Shown here: positions 43,795 through 57,745 of the stretch, in pieces
Position numbering within the stretch: the first letter of the stretch is position 1
Layout: each line of letters begins with the position of its first letter
NCBI GenBank assembly: GCA_008828725.1
Contig: MEHQ01003767.1
Coordinates: forward strand, 140,790 to 204,789
DNA: 64,000 nucleotides
Origin: Saccharina japonica
Lineage: Eukaryota; Sar; Phaeophyceae; Laminariales; Laminariaceae
Direction: 5' to 3'
Program-made: the position numbers and the translations under genes
The notes under the pieces: generated by a model
Seen by the model: the letters and a program-made list of their open reading frames with translations, nothing else
Databases searched by the model: none
Told to the model about the DNA's origin: nothing

Positions 43795-46620
43795 AGGGTG
43801 ACGAGGACAACAACGCCCTGCCTGGGGGTTATTTCGAATAGCCTGCGGAATCACCCACGCTGGACAGTGTTTCTAGACCCTTCCGGATGTCTTACGTCTA
43901 TACTTTCAGGTCTTGATGCAAAATATTTTCAACAATTCGGGGTATGTACACCCTGGCAGGGTATTGTCATTCGTACCCTGTCAGTACTACCATCTTGTCT
44001 GGGTATCCACAGGGTATAGAAAAGTTGTCAGGGTCTATCGAAATCGTGTACGTTCGGGCAGGGTATGCGGCAGGGTACCCAAGATGGCACTTGTGCAGCT
44101 GACGCAAACATCTACGCCATTGTCAGAATTCACAGTTCGTAAACCATCCCGCCCATCACCAAGGTTCATCGTATTTGGCGCCGGTTGTGTCTACTCGTAG
44201 TGTTTAACTGGGTCGGCAGCAAACCCAACTCCTCGGAGAGCCATATGGTTCTACGATGGATAGGTAGTAAAGGCACAACACTGGCCCCGGTGAAATCCAA
44301 TAAGCCGGGTATACGGTTCCACATCTTGAATCAGGTTCTCGTTTCCTGTGCCAACTACCCAGCGAGGCAGTAGTGGGGCCGACAGAGCAGCAACTTCAAC
44401 ATTTCGAACGAACAAGTGGCTGGCGAATAGCATCCATGATTCAGCATGGATACATCGAAATACGTGACAGTTCGTCAGACCTGTCTTCAAGAAGCGGAAC
44501 TCATTTAGCGTTATTTTTGTCGTGTTCGCCTGACGCGGCAAGTAACACCATATGCTTACCGTGTATGAGTATTGGGATCAATATTATTCCTGTCGCGCAT
44601 GAGGATGATGTATACTGCAGTGGATTGTTTCTCGTTTTAACGTAGGGGAGTGTGTGGGGCTGTTTTCATTAGGTGCCGTCTTCCCCTGGCATTACCAAGT
44701 CCATAATGAGAACATATTATGCACTGCTGTGATGAACTCATGAATTTTTCGAGCATGTGTCATGTCGCCTTGTGAGAGGCAAAATATACGTAGGAGAAGG
44801 TGTCTTATATCGTGGACATCACACGCCTACAGACGCACATGCACGAGCAATATCATGTAATTGGTCCATATAAATTAACGGTACATCAGCCGTGTTCTCA
44901 GCATCACATGCTCCATACACACATGATGGGTGGTAACAGTACGCCACAGGCTCTATCATACGGCCTGGCACACAAAGGCTCGACTCAACCAAACATACCC
45001 GAGCAGGCGAGTCACCCAGTTGAAGCACACCAAACTCGCGAACCTCTTGTCACATTTTAAAAAACCTCATACTTCCGTATATCAGTACCGATCACCGCAA
45101 AATCACCAACAGCCACCCTCGTTGGTAGGTACGGCCAAAATCCTATAAAAAATCGCCAAATGCACGATAAAACGGCACATCACAAATACATTCATAACAC
45201 ACTGCCATCAATCCCAAATTTCGTCGCAAATCGTTGACACGGTAAAACGGCAATCCTGCGCAATACAATATATCTCGATGTCAGGTTCAGTCTGGATCTC
45301 TCAAAATATATAGACAGTAATTACGAGAAGGGAAAAATTCAACACTCTAACTTAGAGCATGTCGATAAAACCATCGAAAAAATCTGCAACAGTGTCTTCA
45401 CGTAAATATTGTACTTTTTAATGACATCGCGTCCTCCATCATTGTGTACTCGGAAAGAGCAAAACAACAAGGCGACTCTGGTAGCAAGTACATTTAGAAA
45501 ACCTAAAACAACCTTCACGCTAGATACTCTGCACGGGAGTGCGCATAAAACCTAGTGCAACCTGTGTTTGTTCTTCATACTAAACAACCGTTTCTATCCG
45601 TCGACCCTCACCACACCCAAAGTCCGTACCGATTCTTCATCCACGAGAGAGATACCAATCATGTGGTCACACAACTAGGACACAACAGATACTACGCTGC
45701 AATGCAGTATTTACTGTGAAGTTTATAGACTCTACGGCAGTGCGTAGTGATTTATTCTGCTGTGAATTGCGCGCAATTCACCAGTATATTACCATAGTTC
45801 ACGACACAATCAATCAAAACGATCGACAAACCCTACTCGTGCCTTGACCTTACTCGACGCATGGCTATCACCCAACCCCTTCTCCGGTCGAAACTTGCCC
45901 GATTCCAGCCGACCAAACATCCAACAAGCAACTACGAATACATATAATGTGTGTTGAAATGTGCAACTCTCTGGTGAAAATATATCCATGCTGCTCAGAG
46001 AGCCGTAAGTAGGTATCTCGAACTCTACCGTCATCGCCACGCTCCGGAAGGCCGTCATGAGTGACATGAATGTGCCTACTGTTGGGAGTACTGTATAGTC
46101 GTTTCCCAGACCATCAGCGCCATATAACCCTCGACAGGACTGATGCCGTTTTCTCTGGAGTGTTCAGTGTCCGCCATGCTCCAAACCTAGATCAGTCCAA
46201 ACCAACCAGACTTCTACACTCGATTGCACGGAACAACACCCCCCGAATATCCCCCCCCCCCCCTCCCCCCAACACACAACATTCTTATTGCTGTAGTGGC
46301 ATCCCCGGGGTACACTCAATTTCACACCCTGTGACAAATATTCAGACGCCTAATATGGCCACTGTGGTTTACTGCTCCGAGTCTCGGTCACCAACGCCAC
46401 CAATACCCATGGCCACTGTGGGCGATGTGGGACTCGGCGGAGGTGCATGTATAGACCCCGGAATGACGTAGATGGGGGTCGATGGAGTCTAAGGAGACCC
46501 TGCCAAATATTAAAGGGAGAGGGGAACACAGCCGCGACATGCGGGGTGAGATGTTTCTACCTAAAACGAAGTCGTTAATGTTTCGAGCAGAGAGGTTGAG
46601 TTAGTTCCTGCTTACATGAT
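43795..46620. repeat. Unit 1 of a roughly 3 kb direct duplication
   Basis: Collinear with 46805-49870. Anchors: 44185-44370 with 47280-47465 (CCTCGGAGAGCCAT), 44800-45060 with 47900-48180, 46500-46600 with 49740-49835 (CTAAAACGAAGTCGTTAATG). The first 300 bp are rich in ACCCTGGCAGGGT palindromes. Short ORFs in it are not conserved with the other unit, so I call no gene. Confidence 0.8.
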
Positions 46621-46804
46621 TAATTCGTCTTATTGTGTCGACACCCTCCCATGCTACGCCCAGCACACCCTGGCAGAGTAGGTTGACGTCCTTTGACCCC
46701 AAGGTACTGGGTTACACACTCTGTACAGTACAACACCCTGCACAGGGTCGTGCTACCCGGGCTAGGTATGGTCCTCTAATACTGGCAGGGTGAATACTGG
46801 CAGG

Positions 46805-49800
46805 GTGATGAGGGCAACGACACCCTGACAGGGTGTTATTCCGAATACCCTGCGGGGTCACCCACCACGCTGATGGACAGGATGTTTGGTTTCTTTCGTA
46901 TATCGTCGTAGGTGTCTATTATATCGACAACTTGGCCCCAATTAATTCGCGAATTGCCGGGACCCCCGGTCCTCTCCACACCTCGGCCAGATCGCAAATC
47001 GTAGTGTAGATCACTTAGTTCCTCACCTACCGTTGTGAGAGGTATGTACACCCTGGCAGGGTCATGACATTCGTACCTTGTCGGGGTATCCACAGGGTAT
47101 AGACACATTGCCAGGGTCTATTGAAACCCTATACAGGGTGTACTTACTGGCAGGGTGTGCGGCAGGGTACCCAAGAAGGCACTTGTGCAGCTGACGCAAA
47201 CCTTCACGCCATGGCTATATCTCACCGTTCGTTAACGATCCCGCCCCATCACCAAGGTTCAGCTTTGTTGGCGGCGGTTGTGCCTAGTTGTTTAATTAGC
47301 TTGGGCAGCAAGCCTACCTCCTCGGAGAGCCATGTCGTTCTACGATAACTACGTAGTAAAGGCACTACACTGGCTCGAGCGCAAGCCAACCAGCCGGGTA
47401 TACGGTTCCACAGCTTGAAATAAGTTCCGTTTCCCGTGCCAACTACCCAGCGAGGCAGCAATGGGGCCGACGGAGCGGCAACTTAAACACTTCGAAGGAA
47501 CAAGTGGCGCATAGAGTCAACGATTCGGCGTAAATACATCGAAATACGTGACAATTCGTCAGACCTGCCTTCAAGAAGTGGAATACATTTATCGTTTTTT
47601 TTTTTGTCGTATTCGCCTGACGCCAGCAAGTAACACCATATGCTTACGTACCTTGCATGAGTATTGGAAGCAAACATTATTTCTGTCGCGCACGAGTATG
47701 GTGTGTACTGCAGTGGATGGTTTTTCATTTTGACGAATACCAAGGACTGTGTGATGTCGTTTTCATTGTGTGTCGTTTCCTCCTGGCACCAGCAAAAATC
47801 CACGATGATCACATATTAGGCACTTCTGTGATGACGAATAATGCATTTCGGGCAGTTGACATGTCGCCTCGTGAGAGGCAAAGAAAAGTAGGAGAAGTTG
47901 CCTTGTATGGCGGACGCCACACGGTTCCAGGCCCATACGCACGAGCCATATATTATCATTTGGACCAGATATATCAAAGGTACATGAGCCATGTTTTCAG
48001 CATCACATGCTCCATACACACATGCATGATGAGTGGTACCAGTACGCCACAGTCTGCGTCATACATTTTGGAACACAAAGTCTCGACTCAAAACATCCCA
48101 AACCCACCCGGGCAGGCGAGTCATACAATTGAAGCGGCATCGGGGACAAGACGCCGACCTCGCGAACCTCTTGCCACACTTCTTTAAAACCTCAAACTTC
48201 CGTATATCAGTATTAATCACCGCAGTATCATCAACAGCGTCCCTCGGTGCGAGATACGGCCAAGATCCCAATAGAAATCGCCAAATGCAAGGTAAAACGG
48301 CAAATAACAAATACCATCAAAACTCACTGCCAACAGTCCCGAATTTCGTCGCAAATCGTTGTCAAGGTAAAACGGCAATCCTGCGTAATACGAAATATCT
48401 CGATCTCAAGTTTCAGTCTGGATCTCTCAAAATATATAGACAGTAACTACGAGAAGGGAAAAATTCAACACACTACGTACAGCATGTTGATAAAACCTTC
48501 AAACAAAATCTGTAACACTGTCTTTACGTATACATTGTACTGTCCGATGACATGGCATCCCCCATTGTATACTCTGAAAGAGCAGAACAACAGGGCGGCT
48601 CTGGTAGCAAGCACATGTAGTAAAAACCTGAAGCATCTTCCACGCTAGATACTCTGCACGGTAGTGCCCAGAAAACCTATTGCAACCTGTATTTGTTCTT
48701 CACATTGAACAGTCTTAGCTACCCGTCGATCCTCATCAAACCCAAAGTCTGTGCCGATTCTTCATCCAAGAGAGATACCAACCATGTGGTCACAAAACTA
48801 CGACACAAGAGATACTACCCTGCAATACCGTAATTACTGTGAAGTTTTTAGACTCTTGCGGCAGTGCGTAGTGATTAATTCTACAGTGAACTGTGCGCAA
48901 TTCACCAGTATATGATCAAAGCGCACGACACAATCAATCAAGAAAATCGGCATACCCTACTCGTGTCTTGGCCTGACGCGGCGCATGGCTATCTCCCAAC
49001 CCCTTCTCCGGTCAAAACTTGCCCGATTCCAGCCACCCAAACATCCAAAAGACAACTATGAATACAAATAATGTATGTTGAAGTGTTCAACGCTCTGACA
49101 AAAAAATCACCATGCTGCTCAGACAGCCGTATGTGGGCATATCAAACTCTACCGTCAGCACCACGCTCCCGAAGGCCGTGATGACTGACATGAGTGTGCT
49201 TACTGTTAGGAGTACGGTCAAGTAGTCTCCCAGACCATCAGTCTCATAACTCATGACAGGTTTGATGCCGTCGTTTCTCGAGTGTTCGGTGTGCGCTCTG
49301 CCACATTCCTAAATCAGGCAAAACCAACCAGAGTACTACACTCAATAGCAAGGAACGACACGGCCTCGATATGACCCCCCCCCCTCCCTGGTTCGTGAAA
49401 ACCCAACGTGCTCCGTCCCGGCATTGTAGGGATGCGAGGTTCTATGGTCATACGACTACGGCCGTGCACGACATGAGTACACCCCCCCTCCTCCACCCAA
49501 CACACAAGACTCCTTTTGCTGTAGTGGCATCCCCGGGGTACACTCAATTTCACACCCTGTGACAAACATTCAGACGCCTAATATGCCCACTGTTGTTTAT
49601 TGCTCGGCGTCTCATAGGTGTACCGGTCACCAACGCCACCAATACCCATGGCCACTCTGGGAGACGTGGAACTCGGCGGAGGTGCATGTATAGACCCCGG
49701 AATGGCGTAGATGGGGGTCGATGGAGTCTAAGTAGACCCTGCCAAAGATTAAAGGGGGAGGGGAACACGGCCGCGACATGTGGGGTGAGATGTTTCTATC

Positions 49801-49870
49801 TAAAACGAAGTCGTTAATGTTTCGAGCAGAGACGGTGAGTTACTGTAGTTCCTGTTTACATGGTTTATTC
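46805..49870. repeat. Unit 2 of the roughly 3 kb direct duplication
   Basis: Diverged partner of 43795-46620, with small indels in both. Between the units (46640-46800) and at the start of this one lie more ACCCTG/CAGGGT palindromes. No conserved ORF, RNA gene or terminal repeat was found. Confidence 0.8.
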
Positions 49871-50670
49871 GTGTTATTAGCGTTGTCGTTCAACCCTCTC
49901 GTTTGTGTAGTTTCCGTCTCGTAAATATTCCCGTAACCAGTCTCATACCGGCCGATCGATCACTCGCTGTGGTTAAATCAAGGGAAATATTGTGAAACAT
50001 AACGTATCGACTTTGTTGAACTCATGTTGCTGCATTCGTGATTCGACTCAGTACAATATAAGAGGTACATTGTTTCGCCTCCGAATACTTTCATTGGTGC
50101 ATCTCACGGATGACAGGAGGCACATGTCATGTAACCGCAAGTCTGGGAATACTCAGCTTCCCAAACCGCACTGTGACAGGAGCCGAAACCATATCATCGG
50201 CATTGTGCCTCGAACACTTCCTGGAGCCCCCACATGAATTCTACCTAACCATCCTCGCTGTTTTGGTTTTGCTATAATGGGAAACCTTCAACAACTTCCC
50301 TACACTCTGTTAGAGTACACTAAGGGCAGAAGAGCATATCCGGAGGTCAGCCTGTACACGGTTCGAACTGCGACAATTCGTCGCGTCATAGGTGCCTGAA
50401 ACCCGTATTCCGGCCACCTTCCAAGCCCTACCACCACCCGGAGCGGTAACGACAGAAAGAAGAGTCCCCCCCCCACTTCATGCCGTATTTGGCGTGTTTC
50501 TTCAAACCACTCGTGAGGTATGGAGGTACGCTGCCGCATACAACCGAGAGCTCTCATCAACTAAATGCTGATGTAGAGTACAACTTGAACAGTCAGAAAG
50601 CTCGTAAACGGTTCAAGGAGGTAGTGCAAGCAAGAGTTGGACGTTTTGGTAGATATTTACGCGACGCACC
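49871..50670. other. Spacer between the 3 kb duplication and the 3' end of copy B
   Basis: Contains the 3' flank (probably 3' UTR) of the cysteine-module gene immediately left of 50671. No other feature seen. Confidence 0.5.
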
Positions 50671-53600
50671 TTAAACGACGATGAAGCACGGTGCCGCCAA
50701 CGCAATGGTGCAGTCTGTGCCAGATCGTGCGATAACGCCTGCGCAGCAGCTAGTCTGTAGATAGAAAACAAGGCGAGGAGCGTCAGGAAGAAAAGAGATT
50801 GTGGATGAGCGATATCGTGTAGGACACATAGGCCGTTGTTGTTCATGATTTTTCATATGAGGAGAGGTATCGCCAAGCTACCCATCGTTACGAACAACGC
50901 TGTTGAAGAAACACACCCCAAACCCCCAAAAACAACTACGCTCAAGTGTAACCTTTGGGGGTGTACGTCTCCGTCTGGTATATATAGCATTCGACGACCG
51001 AAGCGTGGGATGTATGCTATACTCTATAATTTATACTTGTCGTCACGACTTCCAATGCAGGGGATTTGGGCACTATACGCCTTCCTGCCAGACGCTAGCC
51101 GACCTAAATATATGTATATATCTGTGCTGTCCCCGCGCTATTGGCGTCGGGAGCATTTTACCCTAAGAGCGCGTGAAAACGTAGGGCTAGGGAAGAAGAA
51201 AACAAATCAACAAACGTACCGGTCCGCCGGGCAGCGCGCCGCAACCGGGTCCTCCGCATTGCCCGCACGCCGTATCGCAGCAGGAGCTGTCGCTTTCAAT
51301 ACCGGGGAAACCGTTGCTGCAAGTGGCTACTGTCGGCGCGGCCGTGGTAGGCGCGACCGTGGTAGGAGCGGCCGTGGTAGGCGCGGCCGTGGTAGGCGCG
51401 GCCGTGGTAGGCGCGACCGTGGTAGGAGCGGCCGTCGTAGGAGCGGCCGTGGTAGGCGCGACCGTGGTAGGAGCGGCCGTGGTAGGCGCGGCCGTGGTAG
51501 GCGCGGCCGTGGTAGGCGCGGCCGTCGTAGGCGCGACCGTGGTAGGAGCGGCCGTGGTAGGCGCGGCCGTCGTAGGCGCGGCCGTCGTAGGAGCGGCCGT
51601 GGTAGGCGCGACCGTGGTAGGAGCGGCCGTGGTAGGCGCGGCCGTCGTAGGTGCGACCGTGGTAGGAGCGGCCGTGGTAGGCGCGGCTGTCGTTGGCGCT
51701 GCGGTGGGCGCTTCCGTTACATCTGTAGGGGATTTATAACGGGGAAGGAGGTGTCAAACCAAAGACGAACGTCCAGGACACGGTTTCACGCCGTTCAAGG
51801 CACGACTTCTCCCAGATATCGACGAGCGGTACAGGCGATAACATTGACTGTTCAACGAGGCTGCTCACTATATGAGTGCTATAATTCCCACCAAAACTGG
51901 GGCTGAACTATTTGTCAAGATGAACTCGATTCAAAATATCATTGGCCAATCAGTCGTCAACCAAGTCGGAATGTAAACTGCGCAGGAGACCGCAAACAAG
52001 CTGGTGAGGACCCCGGTTTAGAGGCGCCGTGTGTCGACAAAATAATTTAGACAACTACTGTGGTACTGTACCTGGTATGTAGCATGGGATAACCCATGCC
52101 ACTGAAGCAAAGGGGGTGTAGAGCCTCCAGACAGCTGGAGATTTAGTTTCGTACCTTCCAGCTACGAGATATATGCCTCTTACTATTATTTTGCTACGTG
52201 AGGTAAAAATCAGGTTTTACATACATTATTGGGTGAAGGTACAGGGCCACCCTCGTGAGTGTTCGGAAATCGGCGGTGCAAACTGGCGTGCACCCGCTAC
52301 CGTAGCACGAATCATTCGAATCAGAAAGGTGATAATCACAAGCAAGGTAATCGAAACACGTGTCACGGCTGACATGCAACTTGGTTCCGCTCACGGAGCA
52401 TTCCAGGAAGTCGCTACAGGCCAAAAAGAGAGCTGCGAGTACCGTCTAGCTATAAACGTACAAGCGGCAAAATACTGCAAATCCCACTGCGCGGGTAGTC
52501 ACTGGTCTAGATAGACTTTATCGAGACACACCATCGATGATGCACGGCGCTGCCATGGCGATGCTGCACGCCTCTCCCTGGCTGGTGATGACGCCTGTGC
52601 AGCAGCTAGCCTGTGGATCGGGAAATAAGTGAGCAATGCCATGGTCAAGAAGGCACTATGTCGTGCTTGAGCCATATCGCGCAGAACACGTAGGTTGTCG
52701 TTGTTAACGATGTTTTTACATTAGGTTGGCTCCCTGAAAGCTACCCAGTGGTTACGCAAGGATACTTAACAAACCTGACCCAAACTCAATAAACACCTTC
52801 TGAATACAATGGTCGAGAAAGTAATTCTTGTCTGGTATATGACATCCGACGACCGAAGCGTCGAATGATTGGTACACTCTACATTATCAGTGCTCGTCAC
52901 AATCTCCAATAGAGGGGAGATGATCAGTACACGCCTTCCGGCCAGACAATACCCGAACTAACTATCGATGTATTTGTGCCGTACCCGGGCTATTGAGGTC
53001 GGGAAGAAGCATACCTAAGACAGAAACAAACCAGACACCAACGCACCGATCCGCCAGGTAGCCCGCCGCAACCTCCTCCTCCGCATGTCCCGCACGCTAC
53101 TTCGCAGCAGACACCAGAAGCTTCGAAACCGGGGAAACCGTTGCTGCACGTAGGTACTGGTGCCTCTGTCGGCGGTTCCGTGGGCGAGACCGTGGGAGCT
53201 GTCGTGGGGACTGCCGTCGTCGGCGCTGAGGTTGGCGTTGCTGTCGTTGGCGCAGCTGTTGGAGTTGCCGTCGTTGGCGCTACCGTTGGCGCTGCCGTTG
53301 GCGCTGCCGTTGGCGCGTCCGTTGGTCCTGTTGGGTTTTGAGGAGGGGGGAGGATGTATTAAACAACGCGGAAATTCCGAGGTACGGTATAAGGCCGTGC
53401 GAAGAACGACCTCGTCCGGGATCGACGCGCGGTACAGGAGCGAACATTTACTGTTCTATATTTCGCAACAAAGCCGGAGCTCAGCAAGCCGTCAAGCGTA
53501 ACCCAAAACACAACATCATTGGCCAATTAGGCGTCCAGGAAGTCAGAATATAAACCAAACAGGGGACCACAACCAAGTTCGTATAGGTTCTGTTCCGGAA

Positions 53601-56600
53601 GCGTCGTGTGTCAACAAAACAATATAGCCTGCTACGGCGGTACCCCCAATTATTGTAGCATGCGGTAACTTGCCACTTCAACCTCAAGCAAAAGGGTGCA
53701 GAGCCTCCAAACAGACGGATAAACAGGTTTCGAAGGTTGCAGCTACGCGATATGCACAACTTGGGAAAGGTTTGTTACGCAGTGTAAAAACAGATGATTT
53801 ACATACATTATTTGGTGACGGTACAGGGCCACCCTCGCTAGTTGTCAGAAATCGGCGGTGCAAATTGGGGTACACCCACTACCGTAACGTAAAGCATACA
53901 AAGCGCGAAGGTGATACTCGGAATCTTGGTCGTTTAACCACGTGGTACGTATGACGTGTAACTTGTTTTCACTCACCGGGCAATTTGGAAAGCCGCTACA
54001 GACAGAAGAGAGGGCTGTCAATAACCACTAGCTATAAACGTACAACAAGTGGCCAAATACTGCAAACCCCACTGCGGGGGTAGTCACTGGTCTGGCTTTG
54101 CTTTTTCGAAACACACCATTGATGATGCACGGCGCCGTCATGGTGGTATCGCACATCATGGCACTGTCCCTGATCTTCCCTGTGCAGCAGGAATCCTGTC
54201 AACAAGATAAAGGGGCGAAGCCGTTTTTATGTGAGGTTGGTCGGTGTTGGGGCTGAGCAGTGCACGTCTGCCTATCACACGTTCATTTATATAGTGACAC
54301 AAATAAACCCCACTGCGACTCCCCCTCGAAGTTCTGTGCGGTAGGTTGTCGACGTTCGAGCCCAAACAAGCAAGTGATAAGTCTACTCAACGGACAGTAG
54401 GCTACAACAAATATTTGCATGATGTGTATTAAGTTTTCCTTCCGATAATTTACAGAGCTTTACTCATTGAATGAAAAGGCCAACAATATTCGTCAAGTAC
54501 CGGCAATTCCATCCCATTAAGCCTTGTTCCTCTTTGTATGCCTATCGTTCTACCACCCTTGACCTATTCGTTGTACGTGCTATGATAACATCAATGGGTT
54601 ACACATTGCTACCCATCCGCCTTGCGTCCTACTCAGCATCTGCATGCCACCCTCACGCCATGGATATTGTACACCGGGCTAGCTTACAATTATTATTGTA
54701 TATCTACAGTTCGGTGACGCCAAGAACGCCGTGAATGATCAGCCGAATACCGTTTAGGCGATTTGTTTTCATCAGCAGCACGCATGGCAATATACACCAA
54801 CTTACCGAACCGCCATCTCGTCTGGCGCAACCGAATCCACCGCATGTTCCACAGGACGTAGCGCAGCAGATGTCGCTATCCTGTATTCCGGGAAGGCCGT
54901 TGTCGCACATGGCTTCAACACAACACGACAATACATCGCAGCGAGGGTGATTTCGTCAAACTTCGCGTAACTTTCGACGTTGCGGTTGTTAGCACGTACA
55001 GGGCATTCACGCACATCGCCATGGTTCAAACAGCAGCGGGATCTGCACAAAATACGCAGTCAATAAAGCACAAACCGTACGCATGAAAGCTTTGCCGTAG
55101 ACGTACGTTCCGGGACGACCTCATCGACGATGCACGGCGCCGCCATGGTGGTGTCGCACATCATTCCACTGTCCCTGATCCGGCTGGTGCAGCAGGCATC
55201 CTGTCAGCATAAACAGGGGCGGGGCGTTTTGTTATGAGACAGGGCGATGTTGGCGGCTGAGCATGTGGATGTCTGCCTGCCATACTCTGGAAAATATACT
55301 GATATATGTAACACGCCCCTCCTCGACGTGCGCTACGGTAGGGTGTCCACTCTAAACCCAAACGGTAAAAATAGATAGGGCCACTTAACAGTCGGGCGGG
55401 CGACTACAAACACTAGTGTAGTTGAATGATATGTATACGAAGATAGCCTTGGTTAGATATCTGTGAAAATCGCGATTTTGTATATTGGGCTAGAGTACAA
55501 TTATGTTTTTACGCCGAGCGTTGGGTGGGGTTTGGGCTCTCTCTTTAAATGAGGAGCCCCACAATGGTTTGGGTACATATCTCGAATCCGTATAGCAGGA
55601 CGCGTCGACAACCGACACACACTAACCGGTCCGCCCGATCGTCTGGCGCAACCACTCCCTCCGCATGTTCCGCAGGTAGCATCGCAGCAGATGTCGCCAT
55701 CCTGTACTCCTGGAAGTCCGTTGTCGCACACGGCTTCAGCACAACAAGAGAACACATCGGAGCGAGCGTGGGTTCGTCAAACTACGCTCAACGAATGACG
55801 ATTCCCTTGTCTGCAACCACAGAACATTAATGCACACTGCCCCAGCCGGAACAGCAGAGCTAAGCGCAAAGTACACGGTAAAAACAGCGCAAGTGAAGCA
55901 GTATAACAAGCTGCGCACCCAGCAATATAAGGTAGTCAATGCTACAGCCAAAGCTCTGCAAAACGTACATTCGCTAACCACGATGCACGGGGCGGCCTGG
56001 GTGGCGCTGCACACTACGCCACTGTCCCTGATTCGGCTGGTGCAGCAGTTATCCTGTTGACGAAAGAAGGGGGCGAGGCAAACTTTAGTTTAAGTAGACG
56101 GCCGATGTTGGGTGCTCTGCAGTGCACCTCTCCCTGTCAAGCGTTTCACCTACTGTAGGGGATTTGTTTATGCATACGACCCCCGTGCAGAATCGTACTA
56201 CGGCAGGGTGACCACTTTATTTAGAGCCCAATCATAATATAATGATAGGGCGCCTCAACGGAGGAGAGGCTACATGTTAGTTTGCATCCCATGTGTATAC
56301 TACAACATCCCTCGCTCGATACCTGCTGCTATTGATGACGTTCGCTACCGGGTTTACTGTAGCCAGACGTTATAATTCCAGTCGATCGTTAGGTGAGGTA
56401 TTGAATTAGTTGAATGAGGAATACCATACTCGTTTGGGCAAGGGTTTTCTTTGCAGCAGCACCCGTCGACAACAGACACCAACTAACCGCTCCGCCCGGT
56501 AGCCTGCCGCAACTGCCTCCGCCGCATGCCCCGCAGGAAGCATCGCAGCAGATGTCGTCTCGCTGGAATCCCGCGAGGCCGTTGCTGCATTGGCCTTCCG

Positions 56601-57745
56601 CACGACAGGAGGACGCACCGCAGCAAGCGTGGAACCGGCCGACGACGTTAGTTGACAACGTCAGCGGACTTGGAACTACATAAATCTCCGTAAGGCGGAT
56701 GCATAAAGTGTATCGACGACCAATATCGCTGATAACGGTTGCGACACGTGGTATGATAGCGATGCAGCTCACATTCCTGAGCTTCCTCGCATGAGTACTT
56801 TCTATTCATCGCAGCAAAACCTCTGTTTTGGGAAAGTGAACAAAAACGATGAGTATTCCCAGTGATATACAAATAAATTGGGTGGGTACTTGGTAATAGT
56901 TGACAAGCACAGTCAATCAAGCAAGACTCTTGCAAAACATGTAATGCGTATTATGTGTCGTCGCACGTGTGTTGCTTGCGGGGTCAACATTGGAGTATGT
57001 GTTGACGCTATACTCTTCTTTCCGAAGGTGCGCACTGTTGTTTATGTTTATACTTCGAACCTTCAGCCTACTCTCGCTGAGAGTACGACAATGCTTGAAG
57101 TCCAAAGGGGTATACTTACGTTAAACATAGCAGTTTTAAACATGCACACGGGGTGCTTTTTCTGTGCTGCCACCGTATACGAGTGTCGGTATTGATATAA
57201 TAAGGTCGTTCGGCAACACTTTTCGATCTTGTACATAATAATTATCGATTGTTCTATTTGAAATTCGAAATATTAATATTTGCAGCACACCAAGAACAAA
57301 ACCAACTGCTCGCAAACCACCATGCCTTTATATAACGCAACATGCTGACTACTGCTGTACTGTTACGTATTACTTCATGATATGTACGACACTCCAGGTA
57401 CGAATATGGACATTCCTCTAATCCATATACATGATATATCGTATCTTAGTTGAACCACCTTTACAGCGGTTGTCCAACCCTGCGCAGCACTTGGTCGATG
57501 AACACATAGGGTTGTTGAGCCATTAGCGTCTCGATCAATACCAAGTCACCGGCCAAAAGCCCGATAGCGTTGGACTTTCCTATGAGACCGAGGACTAGTT
57601 TCAAAGGCCGCCCCGCCTGGAGCTTTGCAGCTGGGCCTACCGTAGCTGGTGCGTCGTTATAAACCCGTCACAAGGAGTGCTCACCGCTGGAAGTGTGAAT
57701 GGCCGTCAGCGTCACCAGCCCCAGAAGCGCATAGCCGAACCGCAT
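50671..57745 (-). CDS. Secreted multi-module cysteine-rich protein with Pro-Thr linkers (copy B, 11 exons)
   Basis: Exons on the minus strand: 57745-57685, 56594-56488, 56053-55969, 55733-55627, 55200-55107, 54912-54806, 54195-54117, 53327-53047, 52610-52532, 51722-51220, 50754-50671. All introns are GT-AG, with donors such as GTGAGC, GTTAGT, GTAAGT and GTACGT. The exons sum to 1,587 nt, giving 528 aa and a TAA stop with no internal stop. Exon 1 is a signal peptide (MRFGYALLGLVTLTAIHTSS). Five modules follow. Each has a 35-aa half (C, CC, C, C, C around CG-x-CGG, ending PGG-x) and a half of at least 26 aa (CC ... C ... APC), so ten cysteines per module and 50 in all. A phase-0 intron splits every module at the same point and phase-1 introns separate modules. 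Modules 4 and 5 are preceded by PT-rich linkers. I infer a disulfide-rich wall or matrix protein; no enzyme motif is visible. The exon 2, 4 and 6 acceptors (after GGAAG, TGAAG and TGAAG) are the least certain. Confidence 0.82.
51335..51700 (-). repeat. 15-bp coding minisatellite encoding (P-T-T-x-A)n linker in exon 10 of copy B
   Basis: About 25 copies of a 15-bp unit (plus-strand form GCGGCCGTGGTAGGC and variants) read on the minus strand as Pro-Thr-Thr-Ala/Val-Ala. The unit is five codons, so copy-number change keeps the frame. It forms the linker between modules 4 and 5. Such Pro/Thr-rich linkers are usually extended and O-glycosylated in secreted proteins; glycosylation here is inference. 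Confidence 0.85.

Noticed and set aside
51314..51739. Plus-strand ORF of Val-Gly-Ala repeats, and the overlapping Gly-Arg-rich frame
   Set aside because: Antisense of the PT linker exon, which has splice sites, module context and a summed open frame on the minus strand.
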